Source of the DNA: Hordeum vulgare subsp. vulgare
Lineage: Eukaryota; Streptophyta; Magnoliopsida; Poales; Poaceae
Length of the DNA stretch: 64,000 nucleotides
Direction: 5' to 3'
Assembly: GCF_904849725.1 (NCBI RefSeq)
Contig: NC_058518.1
Coordinates: 12,482,147-12,546,146 of the forward strand
Shown here: positions 9,168 to 19,865 of the stretch, piece after piece
Numbering within the stretch: position 1 is the stretch's first letter
Layout of the letters: each line of letters begins with the position of its first letter
The notes under the pieces: model-generated
The model's database searches: none
What the model was told of the DNA's origin: nothing
The model's input: only the letters and a program-made list of their open reading frames with translations
Made by a program: the position numbers and the translations under genes

Positions 9168-12068
9168 ATGATCATAGCAATGGATGATGGAATAGTTGGT
9201 GTTCAAGAATCAAGTGACATGTATATTTCAAGTGATGACGACGGCATTAAGCAACAAAATCAAAGCAACATGGAAATTGAACATGACCATATTGAAGATC
9301 AACCAGATTCGTTACTTGGAGACCCTGAATTGGGGATGACCTTCGATACTGAGAATGAGGTGCGAGAGTACTATATAAAATATGCTAAAGCAAAAGGCTT
9401 TGGTGTGACGAGAAGAATCTCACATAGTGATGATAATGGACAAGTAAAGTACCTTACACTTTGTTGCTCTCGGTATGGTAAGACTCAATCGAACTCAAGA
9501 AATATGTTGAAGCCAAACCCAACAGCCGGGATAGGATGTGAAGCTAAAATTTATGTTACACGTGGTCCTGATGGGAAGCTTCATCTTTCAAAGGCGATTT
9601 TGGATCACAATCATGCATTGAGTCCACATAAATCTCGGTTATTTAGATGCAATAAGAAGTTAAATTTCCATGTCAAGCGCAGGCTTGAGCTGAATGACCG
9701 CGCCGGAATAAGAGTAAACAAGAATTTTAATTCTTTTGTTGTGGCAGCAGATGGTCATGAGAACCTAACTTTTGGTGAGAAAACTTGTCGCAATTTTCTA
9801 GAGATAACAAGAAGGTTAAAACTTGGTAGTGGTGATGCTGAAGCGGTTCGTGACTATTTTATCAAAATGCAATCCGACAATCCAAACTTTTTTAGTGTCA
9901 TGGATGTTGATGATGAATCCCGACTTCGGAATGCTTTTTGGGCTGATGCAAGAAGCAGAGCAGTGTATGAATCTTTTCATGATGTCATTACTTTTGACAC
10001 AACATACTTGGTGAACAAATATGATATGCCTTTTGCTTGTTTTGTCGGAGTGAATCATCATGGCCAATCAGTGTTGCTAGGGTGTGCTTTATTATCAAAT
10101 GAAGATACTCCAACATTTGTCTGGTTATTTGAAGCATGGCTTACTTGTATGTCAAATCGCCATCCAAAAGCTATTATAACTGATCAAGCAAAAGCAATTC
10201 AGAATGGTGTGGAAGAAGTTTTCCCTGAATCTCAATATAGATGGTGCTTGTGGCACATAATGAAAAAGATACCCGAGAAGTTAGGTGGATATGATGAATA
10301 TGATCACATCAAGGTTGTTGTTGGCAGGGCGGTTTACAATTCATTAACAATTACAGAGTTTGAAGTTGCTTGGATGCATATGGTTGAGAAGTATAGTCTT
10401 GATGATAATGAATGGCTTAAAGGGCTTTATGAGCATCGGAACCGTTGGGTTCCAGCTTTTGTGAAAGATGCCTTCTGGGCAGGTATGTCTACTACACAAC
10501 GTAGTGAGAGTATGAATGCCTTCTTTGATGGATATGTTAACGCAAAAACTACATTGAAGCATTTTGTTAGCCAATATGAGAATGGTCTCCGTGATAAAGT
10601 TGAGAAGGAGAATATTGCTGATTTTAATTCCATCAATTCAACCATACCTTGCATCACACGCTTTGCCATCGAGAAGCAATTTCAATCAGCCTATACAAAT
10701 GCAAAGTTCAAAGAATTTCAAGAAGAGCTAACAGACATTATGTATTGTGATCGGAAGTTCATAGAAAAGGAAGGGGCAATAGAAACATATGAAATAACTG
10801 AGGATGTGTTAATTGATGAGGAAAAAGGATGGAGAAAAGATATTGTGTACCATGTTTATTTCAACGAGGAAGAGTTCGAAGTTAAGTGTTCATGTCGTCG
10901 CTTCGAGTTCAGGGGTATACTCTGTAGGCATGTATTATGTGTGCTCACTCACATGAAAATCAAGGAGGTTCCTCCACAATACATTGTTGATCGGTGGAAA
11001 AAGAATGTGAAAAGAAAGCATAATTTTATCAGATGCACATATGGTGGCATGGAAGACACGCCTGTTGCAAAACGTTTTGATAGATTGTGCAATTCTTTCT
11101 ACCCAGTTGCTGAGCTAGGCGGCATGTCAGATAATTCATGCAATTCTTTGATTGAAAAACTTCACACCCTCAAAGTTGAGTACTCTAGCAGCTCAAATTC
11201 TGAAAATGATAAGGAACAGGTTGGTACACAGGAAGATGCACCTTCTAGTGCGAAGGCAACAAGTAAAACTATACTAAGTCCAATAGCTGTTAGATGTGCT
11301 GGACGTCCTCCTTCATTGAGGAAAGAATCAAAGGTTGATAAGCTTATTCGTCAAGCAAACGAAAAGAAGAAGAAAGCTGAACAAAGAGACAAGAAAAAAG
11401 CTGAACAAGAGAAGAAGAAAGCTGAACAAAAGAAAATGAAAAAAGAAGAACAGGAGAAGAAGAAAGCTGAACAAAAGGTATTGTAGCCTATATTACGTGT
11501 GATCACAAACTACTTTTTTCTTCTTGTAAAAACTCACTAATGTTGCACTTATTTCAGGCTCACTCCATGAATTTAAACAAGAAAAGGTCCAATAATAAAA
11601 GGAAACAATCAGACGCTAATATTCTAGAACAAGATCTTATGGAACATGCGGTATTTGATTCTTGTTCTCCGTTCTACAATAATACTATTTTTTATAGCTA
11701 ATAGATCTGCAATCTGAAACAGAGTCAGGAAGCAATTTATTTGGATGACATAGCTTGTAGTAGCACAGTTCAGGTATTTTATTTTGTCAAATTTTGATTT
11801 GCAGTAAAAACTTGGTAATCCATTAATATAATGACTTTATTTGGCACAGGGATCATTTGACTTTGGCATAGCGACTGGCAACATAAATCCAACCCCAGCA
11901 GCTGCAATACCATATGAAGGTTCATCATCAATGGTTATGCCTCCAATTCTAGGAGAATATACAAGTATGATGTTTCAGGTTCAGCAAGCATCGACTGTAC
12001 TGTCCAGTCCTGCAGAATTACGCTTCAATGGAATTGGAGGGCTCAACAATACGACGGATCAGATTTAG
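9168..12068 (+). CDS. FAR1-related / Mutator-like transposase-type protein (unit 1), four exons
   Basis: Exons inferred from GT-AG sites: 9168-11477, 11558-11650, 11723-11773 and 11850-12068. All introns are phase 0, giving 890 aa. Domains: a FAR1 DNA-binding domain at about residues 65-155 with a C/C/HxH zinc pattern (C100, C124, H147, H149); a MULE transposase domain with D277 (FDTTY), D339 (ITDQ), the WCLWH motif at 359-363 and E447 (RSES); a SWIM finger C574-x-C576-x9-C586-x-H588; and a Lys/Glu-rich KKKAEQ repeat tail, probably helical, at about 725-770. Exons 2-4 add a basic stretch and a low-complexity C-terminus. FAR1/FRS proteins are transcription factors derived from MULE transposases. 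An intact DDE set and flanking inverted repeats make an active transposase equally possible. The ATG at 9168 and one at 9180 are both plausible starts. An alternative exon 3 acceptor at 11729 would shorten the product by two residues. Confidence 0.85.
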
Positions 12069-12837
12069 ACATGATTTATGTAATTTGAAGATGTTTGATG
12101 CAGTATTTTTCTATGCACTTGGCAACTTTAATGTAATATTTGATGGAGTATATGTTTTGTCATCTTGTTTTCCCTAATGTACTACAAAATTATTTATAGG
12201 ATTGTAAATTTTCATGGATATTTGTGTGCGCACATTGCTGGTAGTTTATCAAGTATAAGCACACTGGAGATTCACGTCAACCCTTCTTTTCATATCTCTG
12301 AATATTTTGATCTCTGAAACTGCACTTTGTGTCTCTAATCATCTCTGTGTAAAGCTGAACAAAGTCCAGAGCTTTGATGTGGCCCAGCCAAGCTACCAAC
12401 AGGATGCAAAGCAGAACAAAATTCAGACCAAAGCAGCACGGTACAATTTCTAAGCAACAAACTTATGTAGCTCGTCGATCTGGCCCAGCCATGGCCTGAG
12501 ACCGAAGAGGTTGACCGACTGGACGCTCGACAGCAAGTTGACCAGCGTCGTCGGCCACCACACGACGAGTCAGTACATCGAATTTGGCTACATGGGACTT
12601 CACCAAGGCGCCGCCAGCGTCCATACGAGGAGGCCGCCTCGTCGCCAAGAGCCGGCCGTGACGCTGTCAACGATTAGGAGATCACCTCCCCACATCGGAG
12701 GAGCCATGCATGGCGCATCCAACTAGTACGAGACTGCCTCTCCGCCTCAGAGTAGCCCGTTGTCGCGCCGCGGAAGATATCTTCGCGTCCGGCAGTAACA
12801 GAGGAACTCGCCGCGTTGCGCTGCCGATCGATGGGAA
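12069..12837. other. 3' flank of FAR1-like gene inside the element
   Basis: AT-rich 3' untranslated sequence to about 12300, then GC-rich subterminal sequence (12460-12837) that is open in several frames but has no recognisable protein. GC-rich subterminal DNA is common in grass MULEs and may be captured host sequence, though I cannot identify a donor. Confidence 0.4.
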
Positions 12838-12958
12838 ACTCGCCGCGTCGCGCGGCCGTCGGGCCGATCTATGCCTGGCATCTATCGTCTGGGGGTTGCG
12901 TTTGTTTTTTCACAGCAAGTAATTTTTATGCCCGCAATTATTTCTGTTTCTCGCTCCA
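12838..12958. repeat. Right inverted repeat arm of the FAR1/MULE element (unit 1)
   Basis: Reverse complement of the 8259-8379 arm, with a few substitutions. It lies 84 bases from the left arm of the partial second copy (13043-13163), so these two arms form a large near-palindrome around 12959-13042. Confidence 0.85.
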
Positions 12959-12962
12959 AACG

Positions 12963-15036
12963 CAATAATGCTACACTCACGTAGAGCTACGTGAGTTTAC
13001 GTGCTGATTAGGATCGACGCTGACCTGGCCGCGCATACCGTCTGGAGCGAGAAACAGAAATAATTGCGGGCATAAAAATTATTTGTGGTGAAAAAACAAA
13101 CGCAACCCCCAGGCGATAGATGTCACGCACAGATCGGTCCGACGGTCGCGCGACGCGGCGAGTAACCTGCCGCTAATTACGCAAGGGGAAAACAGAAAGG
13201 CACAGACAGATCCGTGTTTCCACATTTTAAGATCGCCGCCTTCAACTTTTGATCATCTGTACTGTTGAACGAAATTTCCACGCGTTGCCGATCACAGTGC
13301 TTGCATCGTTGGTGGCCTGCGTGGTGTGCCTGGCCTAGCTGACGACGGGGAGGATACAAGGTTCAGTCTGCTGCTACTGCTGTTGTTCGCTATATTCTGT
13401 ATTCTGCGTTTAAGTCAGGAGTATTGTTCATGGTTAAATATATGTGTTGTTATTGTTTGACCATTGGTGTTAGATAGACACTACTAGTAATGCTAAGGTC
13501 GTGATGGTAATCTAGTACCCTTGCTGATTTTCATAGCTGCTCATGTGTACGTATCCTGAATTCCTGATGCTTGCTGAGCTGGTGATGGGTGGTTCTGCTT
13601 CTCGAATCCAATCTTTAATGGAGATTCCTCCCAGGATTGATGAGGAGATCTGCTAATTTTGTGATTAGTTTGACCATTCGTGTATGCAGATGCTGGTAAT
13701 GCTACGGTCGTGGTGGTAATCTAGTACTCCGGTTGCACGCCGGTGGGCAGTTCGTGCAGGAGTTAAAAATCCCTGCGAGGTCGCTTGATCCGAATACGAT
13801 ACACTGCTTTCGTCAAATATGTGTACTGTTATCGATTTAATCGTCTTGTTATGTTCAGCATGAAGGTCACAAGTTCATGGTTAACATGCCAACATTTAGG
13901 TCACTCTGTTACAAATTTAGTTTTGATTTCGTAGAAGAGTGACTTTTTTTCATGATCATAGGAATGGATGATGGAATAGTTGGTGTTCAAGAATCAAGTG
14001 ACATGTCTATTTCAAGTGATGACGAAGGCATTAAGCAACAAAATCAAAGCAACATGGAAATTGAACATGACCATATTGAAGATCAACCAGATTCGTTACT
14101 TGGAGACCCTGAATTGGGGATGACCTTCGATACTGAGAATGAGGTGCGAGAGTACTATATCAAATATGCTAAAGCAAAAGGCTTTGGTGTGACGAGAAGA
14201 AGCTCACATAGTGATGATAATGGACAAGTAAAGTACCTTACACTTTGTTGCTCTCGGTATGGTAAGACTTAATCGAACTCAAGAAATATGTTGAAGCCAA
14301 ACCCAACAGCCGGGATAGGATGTGAAGCTAAAATTTATGTTACACGTGGTCCTGATGGGAAGCTTCATCTTTCAAAGGCGATTTTGGATCACAATCATGC
14401 ATTGAGTCCACATAAATCTCGGTTATTTAGATGCAATAAGAAGTTAAATTTCCATGTCAAGCGCAGGCTTGAGCTGAATGACCGCGCCGGAATAAGAGTA
14501 AACAAGAATTTCAATTCTTTTGTTGTGGCAGCAGATGGTCATGAGAACCTAACTTTTGGTGAGAAAACTTGTCGCAATTTTCTAGAGAAAACAAGAAGGT
14601 TAAAATTTGGTAGTGGTGATGCTGAAGCGGTTCGTGACTATTTTATCAAAATGCAATCCGACAATCCAAACTTTTTTAGTGTCATGGATGTTGATGATGA
14701 ATCCCGACTTCAGAATGTTTTTTGGGATGATGCAAGAAGCAGAGCAGTGTATGAATCTTTTCATGATGTCATTACTTTTGACACAACATACTTGGTGAAC
14801 AAATATGATATGCCTTTTGCTTGTTTTGTCGGAGTGAATCATCATGGCCAATCAGTGCTGCTAGGGTGTGCTTTATTATCAAATGAAGATACTCCAACAT
14901 TTGTCTGGTTATTTGAAGCATGGCTTACTTGTATGTCAAATCGGCATCCAAAAGCTATTATAACTGATCAAGCAAAAGCAATTCAGAATGGTGTGGAAGA
15001 AGTTTTCCCTGAATCTCGATATAGATGGTGCTTGTG
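12963..15036 (+). repeat. Partial 2,074-bp duplication of the FAR1 region (unit 1)
   Basis: Matches 8179-10252 at a constant offset of 4784. The left edge is CAATAATGCTACAC and the right edge is ATGGTGCTTGTG, after which the sequences diverge (GCACAT versus CTAGTT). It includes the left inverted repeat arm, the leader and the first part of the coding exon, but no right arm. The constant offset means the copies have almost no length differences. Confidence 0.95.
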
Positions 15037-15040
15037 CTAG
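13952..15040 (+). pseudogene. Truncated FAR1/MULE-type pseudogene (unit 1)
   Basis: Corresponds to residues 1-361 of the intact gene and ends RWCLC-stop at the duplication edge. A nonsense codon (TAA at 14270-14272, CAA in the intact copy, residue 107) cuts the FAR1 domain. Downstream, the frame stays open to 15040. It has D277 and D339 but lacks the third catalytic acid, the WCLWH histidine and the SWIM finger. Relative to the intact gene and to the unit 2 pseudogene it has private changes at residues 4 (Gly), 25 (Glu) and in ESRLQN (Gln for Arg), plus CGGCATCC at 14942. A FAR1-domain peptide from the second ATG (14288) is conceivable but unlikely. Confidence 0.9.
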
Positions 15041-15311
15041 TTTCATCATGGATGGCCGAGTTTTAGAGCGTACCGGTTCGGCCGTTGCTATGAAATCGGA
15101 TGCATGAAATGTTGCTCACCGGAGACGAAACAGGGGTGCTGCCGGAGTTAGAGAAGAAACGCATCGAATCAAGGACTACAGATCTGGTGGATGATTTCTG
15201 ATTCAAATACTCTCAGCAGCAGCATCGGGAGGCCGCAGGATCGGGAGGCCACCACACAGCTTCCATAGCAGCACCACATAGCAGTCTCCCATGGCAGCAT
15301 GGGTCCATCAT
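15037..15311. other. Unassigned sequence after the duplication edge
   Basis: Unrelated to the FAR1 gene. It includes a short AGCAGCAGCAT / GGGAGGCCGCAGGATCGGGAGGCC patch (15220-15250) that differs slightly in unit 2. No gene seen. Confidence 0.4.
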
Positions 15312-15720
15312 TGCAACCTCGCCGGAGCTTCCGACGACCGCCGCGGCGCTCCACTGCAACCTCGCCGGAGCTTCAGCTACCGACCCGGCGCTTCACTGCA
15401 ACCTCGTCGGAGCTTCATTCCAACCTTGTCGGAGCTCGAACGACCGTTGGCGGTTCACTGCAGCTCCGGCGGCCCTTCAACGCAACTCTGCGCCGCGAGC
15501 TCCATGGCAACACCTCGACGTGCGCCACCAGTGAAGCTGTGCCATGCCAACACAGCGAGCTCCATGGCAACACCTCGACGTGTGCCACCGACGGAGCTTC
15601 ACTGCGCCACGCCGGCGTGGCGGGCTTCATGGCAGCATCTCGATGTGCGCCACCGGTGGAGCTTCACTGCGCCACGCCGGTGCCACGAGCTTCATGGCAG
15701 CACCACGATGGCGTCCGACG
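15312..15720. repeat. GC-rich minisatellite array (unit 1)
   Basis: First come three units of 42-43 bp starting TGCAACCTCG(C/T)CGGAGCTTC at 15312, 15355 and 15397. Then come longer units of 60-65 bp starting GAGCTCCATGGCA or GAGCTTCATGGCA at 15497, 15557, 15622 and 15687. The high GC leaves several frames open on both strands through to about 16220, but the peptides are only reflections of the repeat. The unit 2 equivalent is 44619-45027. Confidence 0.75.
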
Positions 15721-17860
15721 AAGCGTCAATGCAGTGCTGCCACCGCGCACGGCGGTGCTCCAACGCAGTGAGACGCCGATGGGGTTGCTGTGGTGAAGCA
15801 CATGGCAGGGACGGGCGGATGAACATGCGACGGCGATGCGCGTGCTTCGTCGTTTGCAGCACCGGCGGACACCATTGCATCCCCCGGTGAAGCCGCAACA
15901 CCAGCGCGGCGGAGCTCCACTGCAACCGCGGCAGCGATGCGCGGTGCTCCAATGTAGCGTCGGCAGCCCGTCGACGCGGAGGTGGCGGCGTTGCCATGGG
16001 ACTCCTCTCTCGGGAGTGACGAACAGGGGTGGAGGAGGGGAAAAATGTGTGGAACAAGACGTTCGGGAATAGATAAGGTCATGGAGGGGAAGCGGTGGAT
16101 GGTCGCAGAGGCACGTGTCAAACGCAGAGGGTGGTTTACATGTGGTGATAATCAACCAGTTTATTTTGATGCTTTTTCTTGAATCAATCGATTCTGGATC
16201 GGCTCCGGTGTCCCAGATGAACACGCTGCAAGGTAGAGGATGACAGGGTGGGACCCATAGTCAGTGGCGGAGAGCTGAGAAAGAAAAACAGAAAAAAAGG
16301 AAGTGGAGGGGTGGGTGCTCGCTGGGCTAAATGGGCCGGTCTGCTATTTCAATAATTCGCGTGTGCGAGGTATAGAAATGGGCTTCGTCTGCTGTGCTTC
16401 TATAGCCCAAGGTGAAGAGTAAACACTACGAAAACTAAATCGTGCATAGGAAAGTCTCTTGGCTAAAATAAAATATCAGTTAAATTCCTAAAATACTATA
16501 AACACACAGGAAAACACTATAGCTACATAAAAATAATGAACAATTTTTAGAGACCAAAACTAAATAAAATACACACAAAACTTCTGTAAATTATATTTTG
16601 GGGCTTTGTAAATGTTCCACAAAACATGTTAAAACTTCAGAGATAAAACCAAATAACAGTTAAAGAATCTGCAAACAAAATATATTGAAGGAGTCATATT
16701 TCCTTCTCTCATAATATTTTATTTTTTGAATGAGAATTGTTGTCAATATTCAAAATCGAAATGAGAGAATACTCAATTACTCCACCAATATTATTATTTG
16801 ATGAAGTCATATCATCCTCTCTCATTTTTGAATTGGAAATTCCTGAACATTATAGGAGCTTCTCATCCGATTTTTGGCAACTTCCGGGATGTTCTTCCCC
16901 TGATTAATTTTTCTGTTTTTTCTTGTCTTATGATTTTTTTCTTATATTTCGAAAATTACTTGATTTCGTCAACATTTTCAATTTTTTTGAAAATTTATGA
17001 AAACACAAAAATTACATGAATTCATGATTTTTTTTACAAATTTAAAAAAATATTTGTTAACACTATTTAATTTATGAATCTTTTAATTTAATGAACTGTA
17101 TTCAAATTTATAAATATATTTTCAAATTTTTAAACAGTTTTACTAATTTGGAAAACTGTATAAATGTTTAAACATTTTTTAAATACATGAACTATTTGGA
17201 ATTGTGGTAGTTTTTTGAATGCTTGAAAAATTTAAAATTTATGAACTTAATGTGAATTCCTGAACATTTTATTAATTCTTCCATATTTATCAAATTCATG
17301 TACATTTTATAAATTATGGAGAAAAATAGAATCCTCTAATATTTTATGAATCTGAAAACAGGTTTCAAATATTATAAAGAAATCTTGAGTCTGTTAACAA
17401 GTTTTTAGACTTATGAAGAAACAAGTTTTTGGGTTTAAAACTCAAGTTGTTGAGTATGAAAAAGTTACAAAAAAGCTAACATTGGAGAAGTGCTGGCAAA
17501 ACGAAAAATTTCGATGAGCTCGGTTTATAATTTGCTAGTTAAAACGAAAATCCGGGAAGAAAACTAGTTAGAGAACATAGAAGTTCCTTCATATTCAAGC
17601 GCAGAGGAAAGGAACATGTTCTTGATGCATGAATCACTTGCTGAGGATGAATTCACAAGGACCTTAGGCCTAGTACTTTTCGCTCGATTCTGGTGATTCT
17701 AGGTTTGGAAAATCAAAAGCTTAAAAGAACTCGATTTGATTGTCTAAAATCATCACACAATCGCTAGAATCGGTAGTGCAATCGAAAATCGCGTGCAAAC
17801 CTTGATTCTGGCGATTCTAGGCACTTCCATAAAATAAAACGATCCAGTTTGAGACAATAC
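15721..17860. other. GC-rich then AT-rich repeat debris, no supported gene
   Basis: GC-rich sequence continues to about 16250 without a recognisable product. From 16430 the DNA is AT-rich. The 16930-17340 part has repeated ATGAAC / TTTTTGAA words like those inside Triticeae CACTA elements. At 17714 the words AATCAAAAGCTTAAAAGAACTC resemble AATCAAAAGTTGAAAAGAACTC at 18688, possibly marking a broken element that brackets the Harbinger relic. Confidence 0.4.
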
Positions 17861-18110
17861 ACCTATTTCAAACGCAAATTACAAGGGAAATGCCACTAGA
17901 GGCTAGCCGCACGAACGAAAACGAGTCGTGCGACTCCTTCCTCTTGCCCTGCATCCCCCACTCCCCGCTCATCCTCGTGGTGGGGTTCCAGGGGCGCCGC
18001 CACCCGAGTGCCCGCCCTAGCAGCTCCTCCGCCAGCCCAACGCCGACCCTCCGCCCCACTCCTCCGCTCCGCACGCTCGCCTCCAGGCCGGGAGCCGCTG
18101 CTCCGCCCCG
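17861..18110. other. GC-rich patch before the Harbinger relic
   Basis: A GC-rich stretch (17925-18110) is open in more than one frame on the plus strand and looks Pro/Ser/Arg-rich. No domain is recognisable. It may be part of the same broken transposon as the relic that follows. Confidence 0.3.
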
Positions 18111-18335
18111 TTTGGTGTTCTCAAGATGAAATGACTAATTCTCGGAGGCATACCACGGTACAAACCAGATGCCCAAAAGATGATTGTCACTTCATACATG
18201 TGTCTCGACAACTTCATTCATGATAGCTAGCTGCATGATGAGCATTTTGATAACTTTGATAATGATGCGTATGTGCAACCCCATTGCCATTTACAGGCAC
18301 CAACGCTCTACCACCCGAAGATGATGGTACCATGG
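18111..18335 (+). pseudogene. PIF/Harbinger nuclease C-terminal relic (unit 1)
   Basis: In the frame from 18117 the translation reads VLKMK-stop-LILGGIPRYKP and then DAQKMIV, MCLDNFIHDS and DEHFDNFDND. This follows the C-terminal pattern of HARBI1-like DDE nucleases, where a K(M)RW(R)IL motif precedes a C-x-x-LHNFIRD motif. The TGA replaces the family Trp, and TAG follows DS at about 18226. In this unit the LHNFIR motif has decayed to LDNFIH, while unit 2 keeps the family form. Only the last quarter of a nuclease is present. Confidence 0.6.
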
Positions 18336-19386
18336 CCGCAACACGTGAGGCTATTGCTACCAGTCTTGTACCAGGAGATTAGTCAATCTATTTGTACTGG
18401 AACTTCTTTTGTAGCAAAGAAAACGCGAAAACCTTCGTTACTGTAATATTTATCTATCTAAGATATTCATAAATCGTATTCATGCTCATATTTTATGATA
18501 AATTGTTTGAAACATCTAAGTGTTAGCAATCCAGCATCCAATTTTTGTTCAGAGGCGTTAATGATATTTCAACATACAACTTGCCCATAATATCAGACCA
18601 CAATCTCCGACAAGAACTCGATGGCTGATTCAGGCTGATTTTGAAGGAAGATGATTGTGGTAAAGTTTCCCAAAAGCTGATCCTGGAGAATCAAAAGTTG
18701 AAAAGAACTCTGCCTTAGTGTCGTTGTGGGCTATTTGAAAGGTCATACATAAGGATATATACCAGTCGCCTCTTTTGATTTTCTTCATTTCTATCTCAAT
18801 TTAATGTGTTTCCTTTAAATTTCTATGTTCCTTTGTTTTTATTATTGTTTTTATTTTTCTTCAATTTTCTTTCGTTTATTTTGCTTCTTTCTCTTTTTTT
18901 TGTATACATTGGCAAAAAATTATATGTTTAACCATTTTCAATACATGATTTATGTTTAAAAAATGCATGTTTAATGACTTTTTTTATACACATTGTATAT
19001 TTTCTGTATATGTTAGGAACATTATTTTTACAGCTTGAACATTTCTTAAGTGTATGATTAAGATCGTTTGTTACGCGATCATCATTTTTTTTATGTTTTG
19101 ATGTTCCATTTTTCAATCCATGTTCTACATTATTTATATACACCAGAATATTTTTTACATGTGTATCATTATTTAAATAGATGATTAATTTTTTCTCAAA
19201 TAGTTTGTCTTTGATGACTACTTTTTCCGTACACATTATACATTTTCGTATGTGTCTCGAACAGTTCCAATTTTTTTGAAATACACGATTAATTTTTTTT
19301 GATATATGTTAAATAATTTGTTTAAAACTAGCAAAATAATCAAAGATTTACTTTTTTTGTGAGAATCAAAGATTTACTTACAAAAA
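18336..19386. other. AT-rich spacer, no supported gene
   Basis: T-rich on the plus strand between 18770 and 19380, with ATTTTT/ACAT words repeated at loose spacing. Minus-strand frames here are low-complexity Lys/Asn-rich and not convincing. The unit 2 equivalent is 47643-48694. Confidence 0.4.
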
Positions 19387-19428
19387 TACTCCCTCTGTAA
19401 ACTAATATAAGAGCGTTTAGATTACTAT
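19387..19428. mobile_element. Stowaway-type MITE terminus (fragment)
   Basis: TACTCCCTCTGTAAACTAAT and the following AAGAGCGTTTAGATTACTA match the terminal wording of Stowaway (Mariner-type) MITEs common in Triticeae. No inverted partner was seen nearby, so only one end remains. The unit 2 copy is 48695-48736. Confidence 0.7.
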
Positions 19429-19453
19429 AGGGGTTCCATGCCACCGACAAATG

Positions 19454-19863
19454 AGAGGAGCTTAGGCGATAAAATTTAGAGGTGTGGCTGGCCCAATATT
19501 ATGGCAGGCCTTGGCTTGTCAAGAAGCGCTCTCACTTTCCCTTGACTTATCACTTGCAGCTATACATATTGCTTGAGACTGTCAAGGTGTGATCAAAGAT
19601 ATCCATGAAAATACCGGTGGGCTACACTCTAGCATTATCAAGGAGATTCATCTTACATCTTAGCAGTTCTCTCGCTATTCCATCATCTTCAAAGGAGGAG
19701 AAACTAACGTTGAGTCACATAGCCTCGCTAGACATAATCTATGCCTTTTTTTAGATGCCATGTGTGGCTCCTTAATCCTCCAGATCTGCGTTGTATCCCT
19801 ATAAACTTTTTTAATCAATAAAGTGAAGTGTGTTTAGACTAAAAATAGCTAGAGGAGCTTAGG
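19454..19863 (+). mobile_element. 5'-truncated LINE insertion with 13-bp target duplication (unit 1)
   Basis: AGAGGAGCTTAGG occurs at 19454-19466 and 19851-19863. Between them lies a 384-bp piece related to the LINE RNase H-like 3' end at 22030-22452: GTGTGGCTG(G/A)CCCAATATTAT, TTGGCTTGTCAAGAAGCGCT, CTGTCAAGGTGTGA and TTTTTTAATCAATAAA are shared. Exact direct repeats around a 5'-truncated 3' end are the signature of target-primed reverse transcription. The RNase H frame is broken by stops (for example TGA after ATTGCT near 19575). There is no long A tail. Confidence 0.75.
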
Positions 19864-19865
19864 TG

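Larger units (their letters stand above)
8179..12962 (+). mobile_element. Candidate FAR1/Jittery-type Mutator-like element (unit 1)
   Basis: A FAR1/MULE transposase-type gene lies between 121-bp inverted repeats at 8259-8379 and 12838-12958. The right arm, reverse-complemented, matches the left from TGGAGCGAGAAACAG to GACGCGGCGAGT with only a few changes. Long terminal inverted repeats around a transposase with FAR1, MULE and SWIM domains are the layout of Jittery-type MULEs. Against a simple reading, no matching 9-bp target duplication is evident right outside the arms (CATACCGTC versus AACGCAATA). Outside the left arm another 80 bases (8179-8258) are shared with the second copy. CAATAATGC occurs at 8179-8187 and 12963-12971 and could be a duplicated target or simply part of the tandem duplication. 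Confidence 0.6.

Noticed and set aside
12335..12726. Captured host gene in the MULE subterminal region
   Set aside because: GC-rich frames on both strands exist, but no recognisable protein or exon structure supports a donor.
8250..12967. Nine-base target duplication directly outside the 121-bp arms
   Set aside because: CATACCGTC on the left and AACGCAATA on the right do not match.
15291..16224. Overlapping long frames on both strands in the GC-rich array
   Set aside because: They follow from repeated GC-rich units with few stops, overlap each other in several frames and carry no domain.
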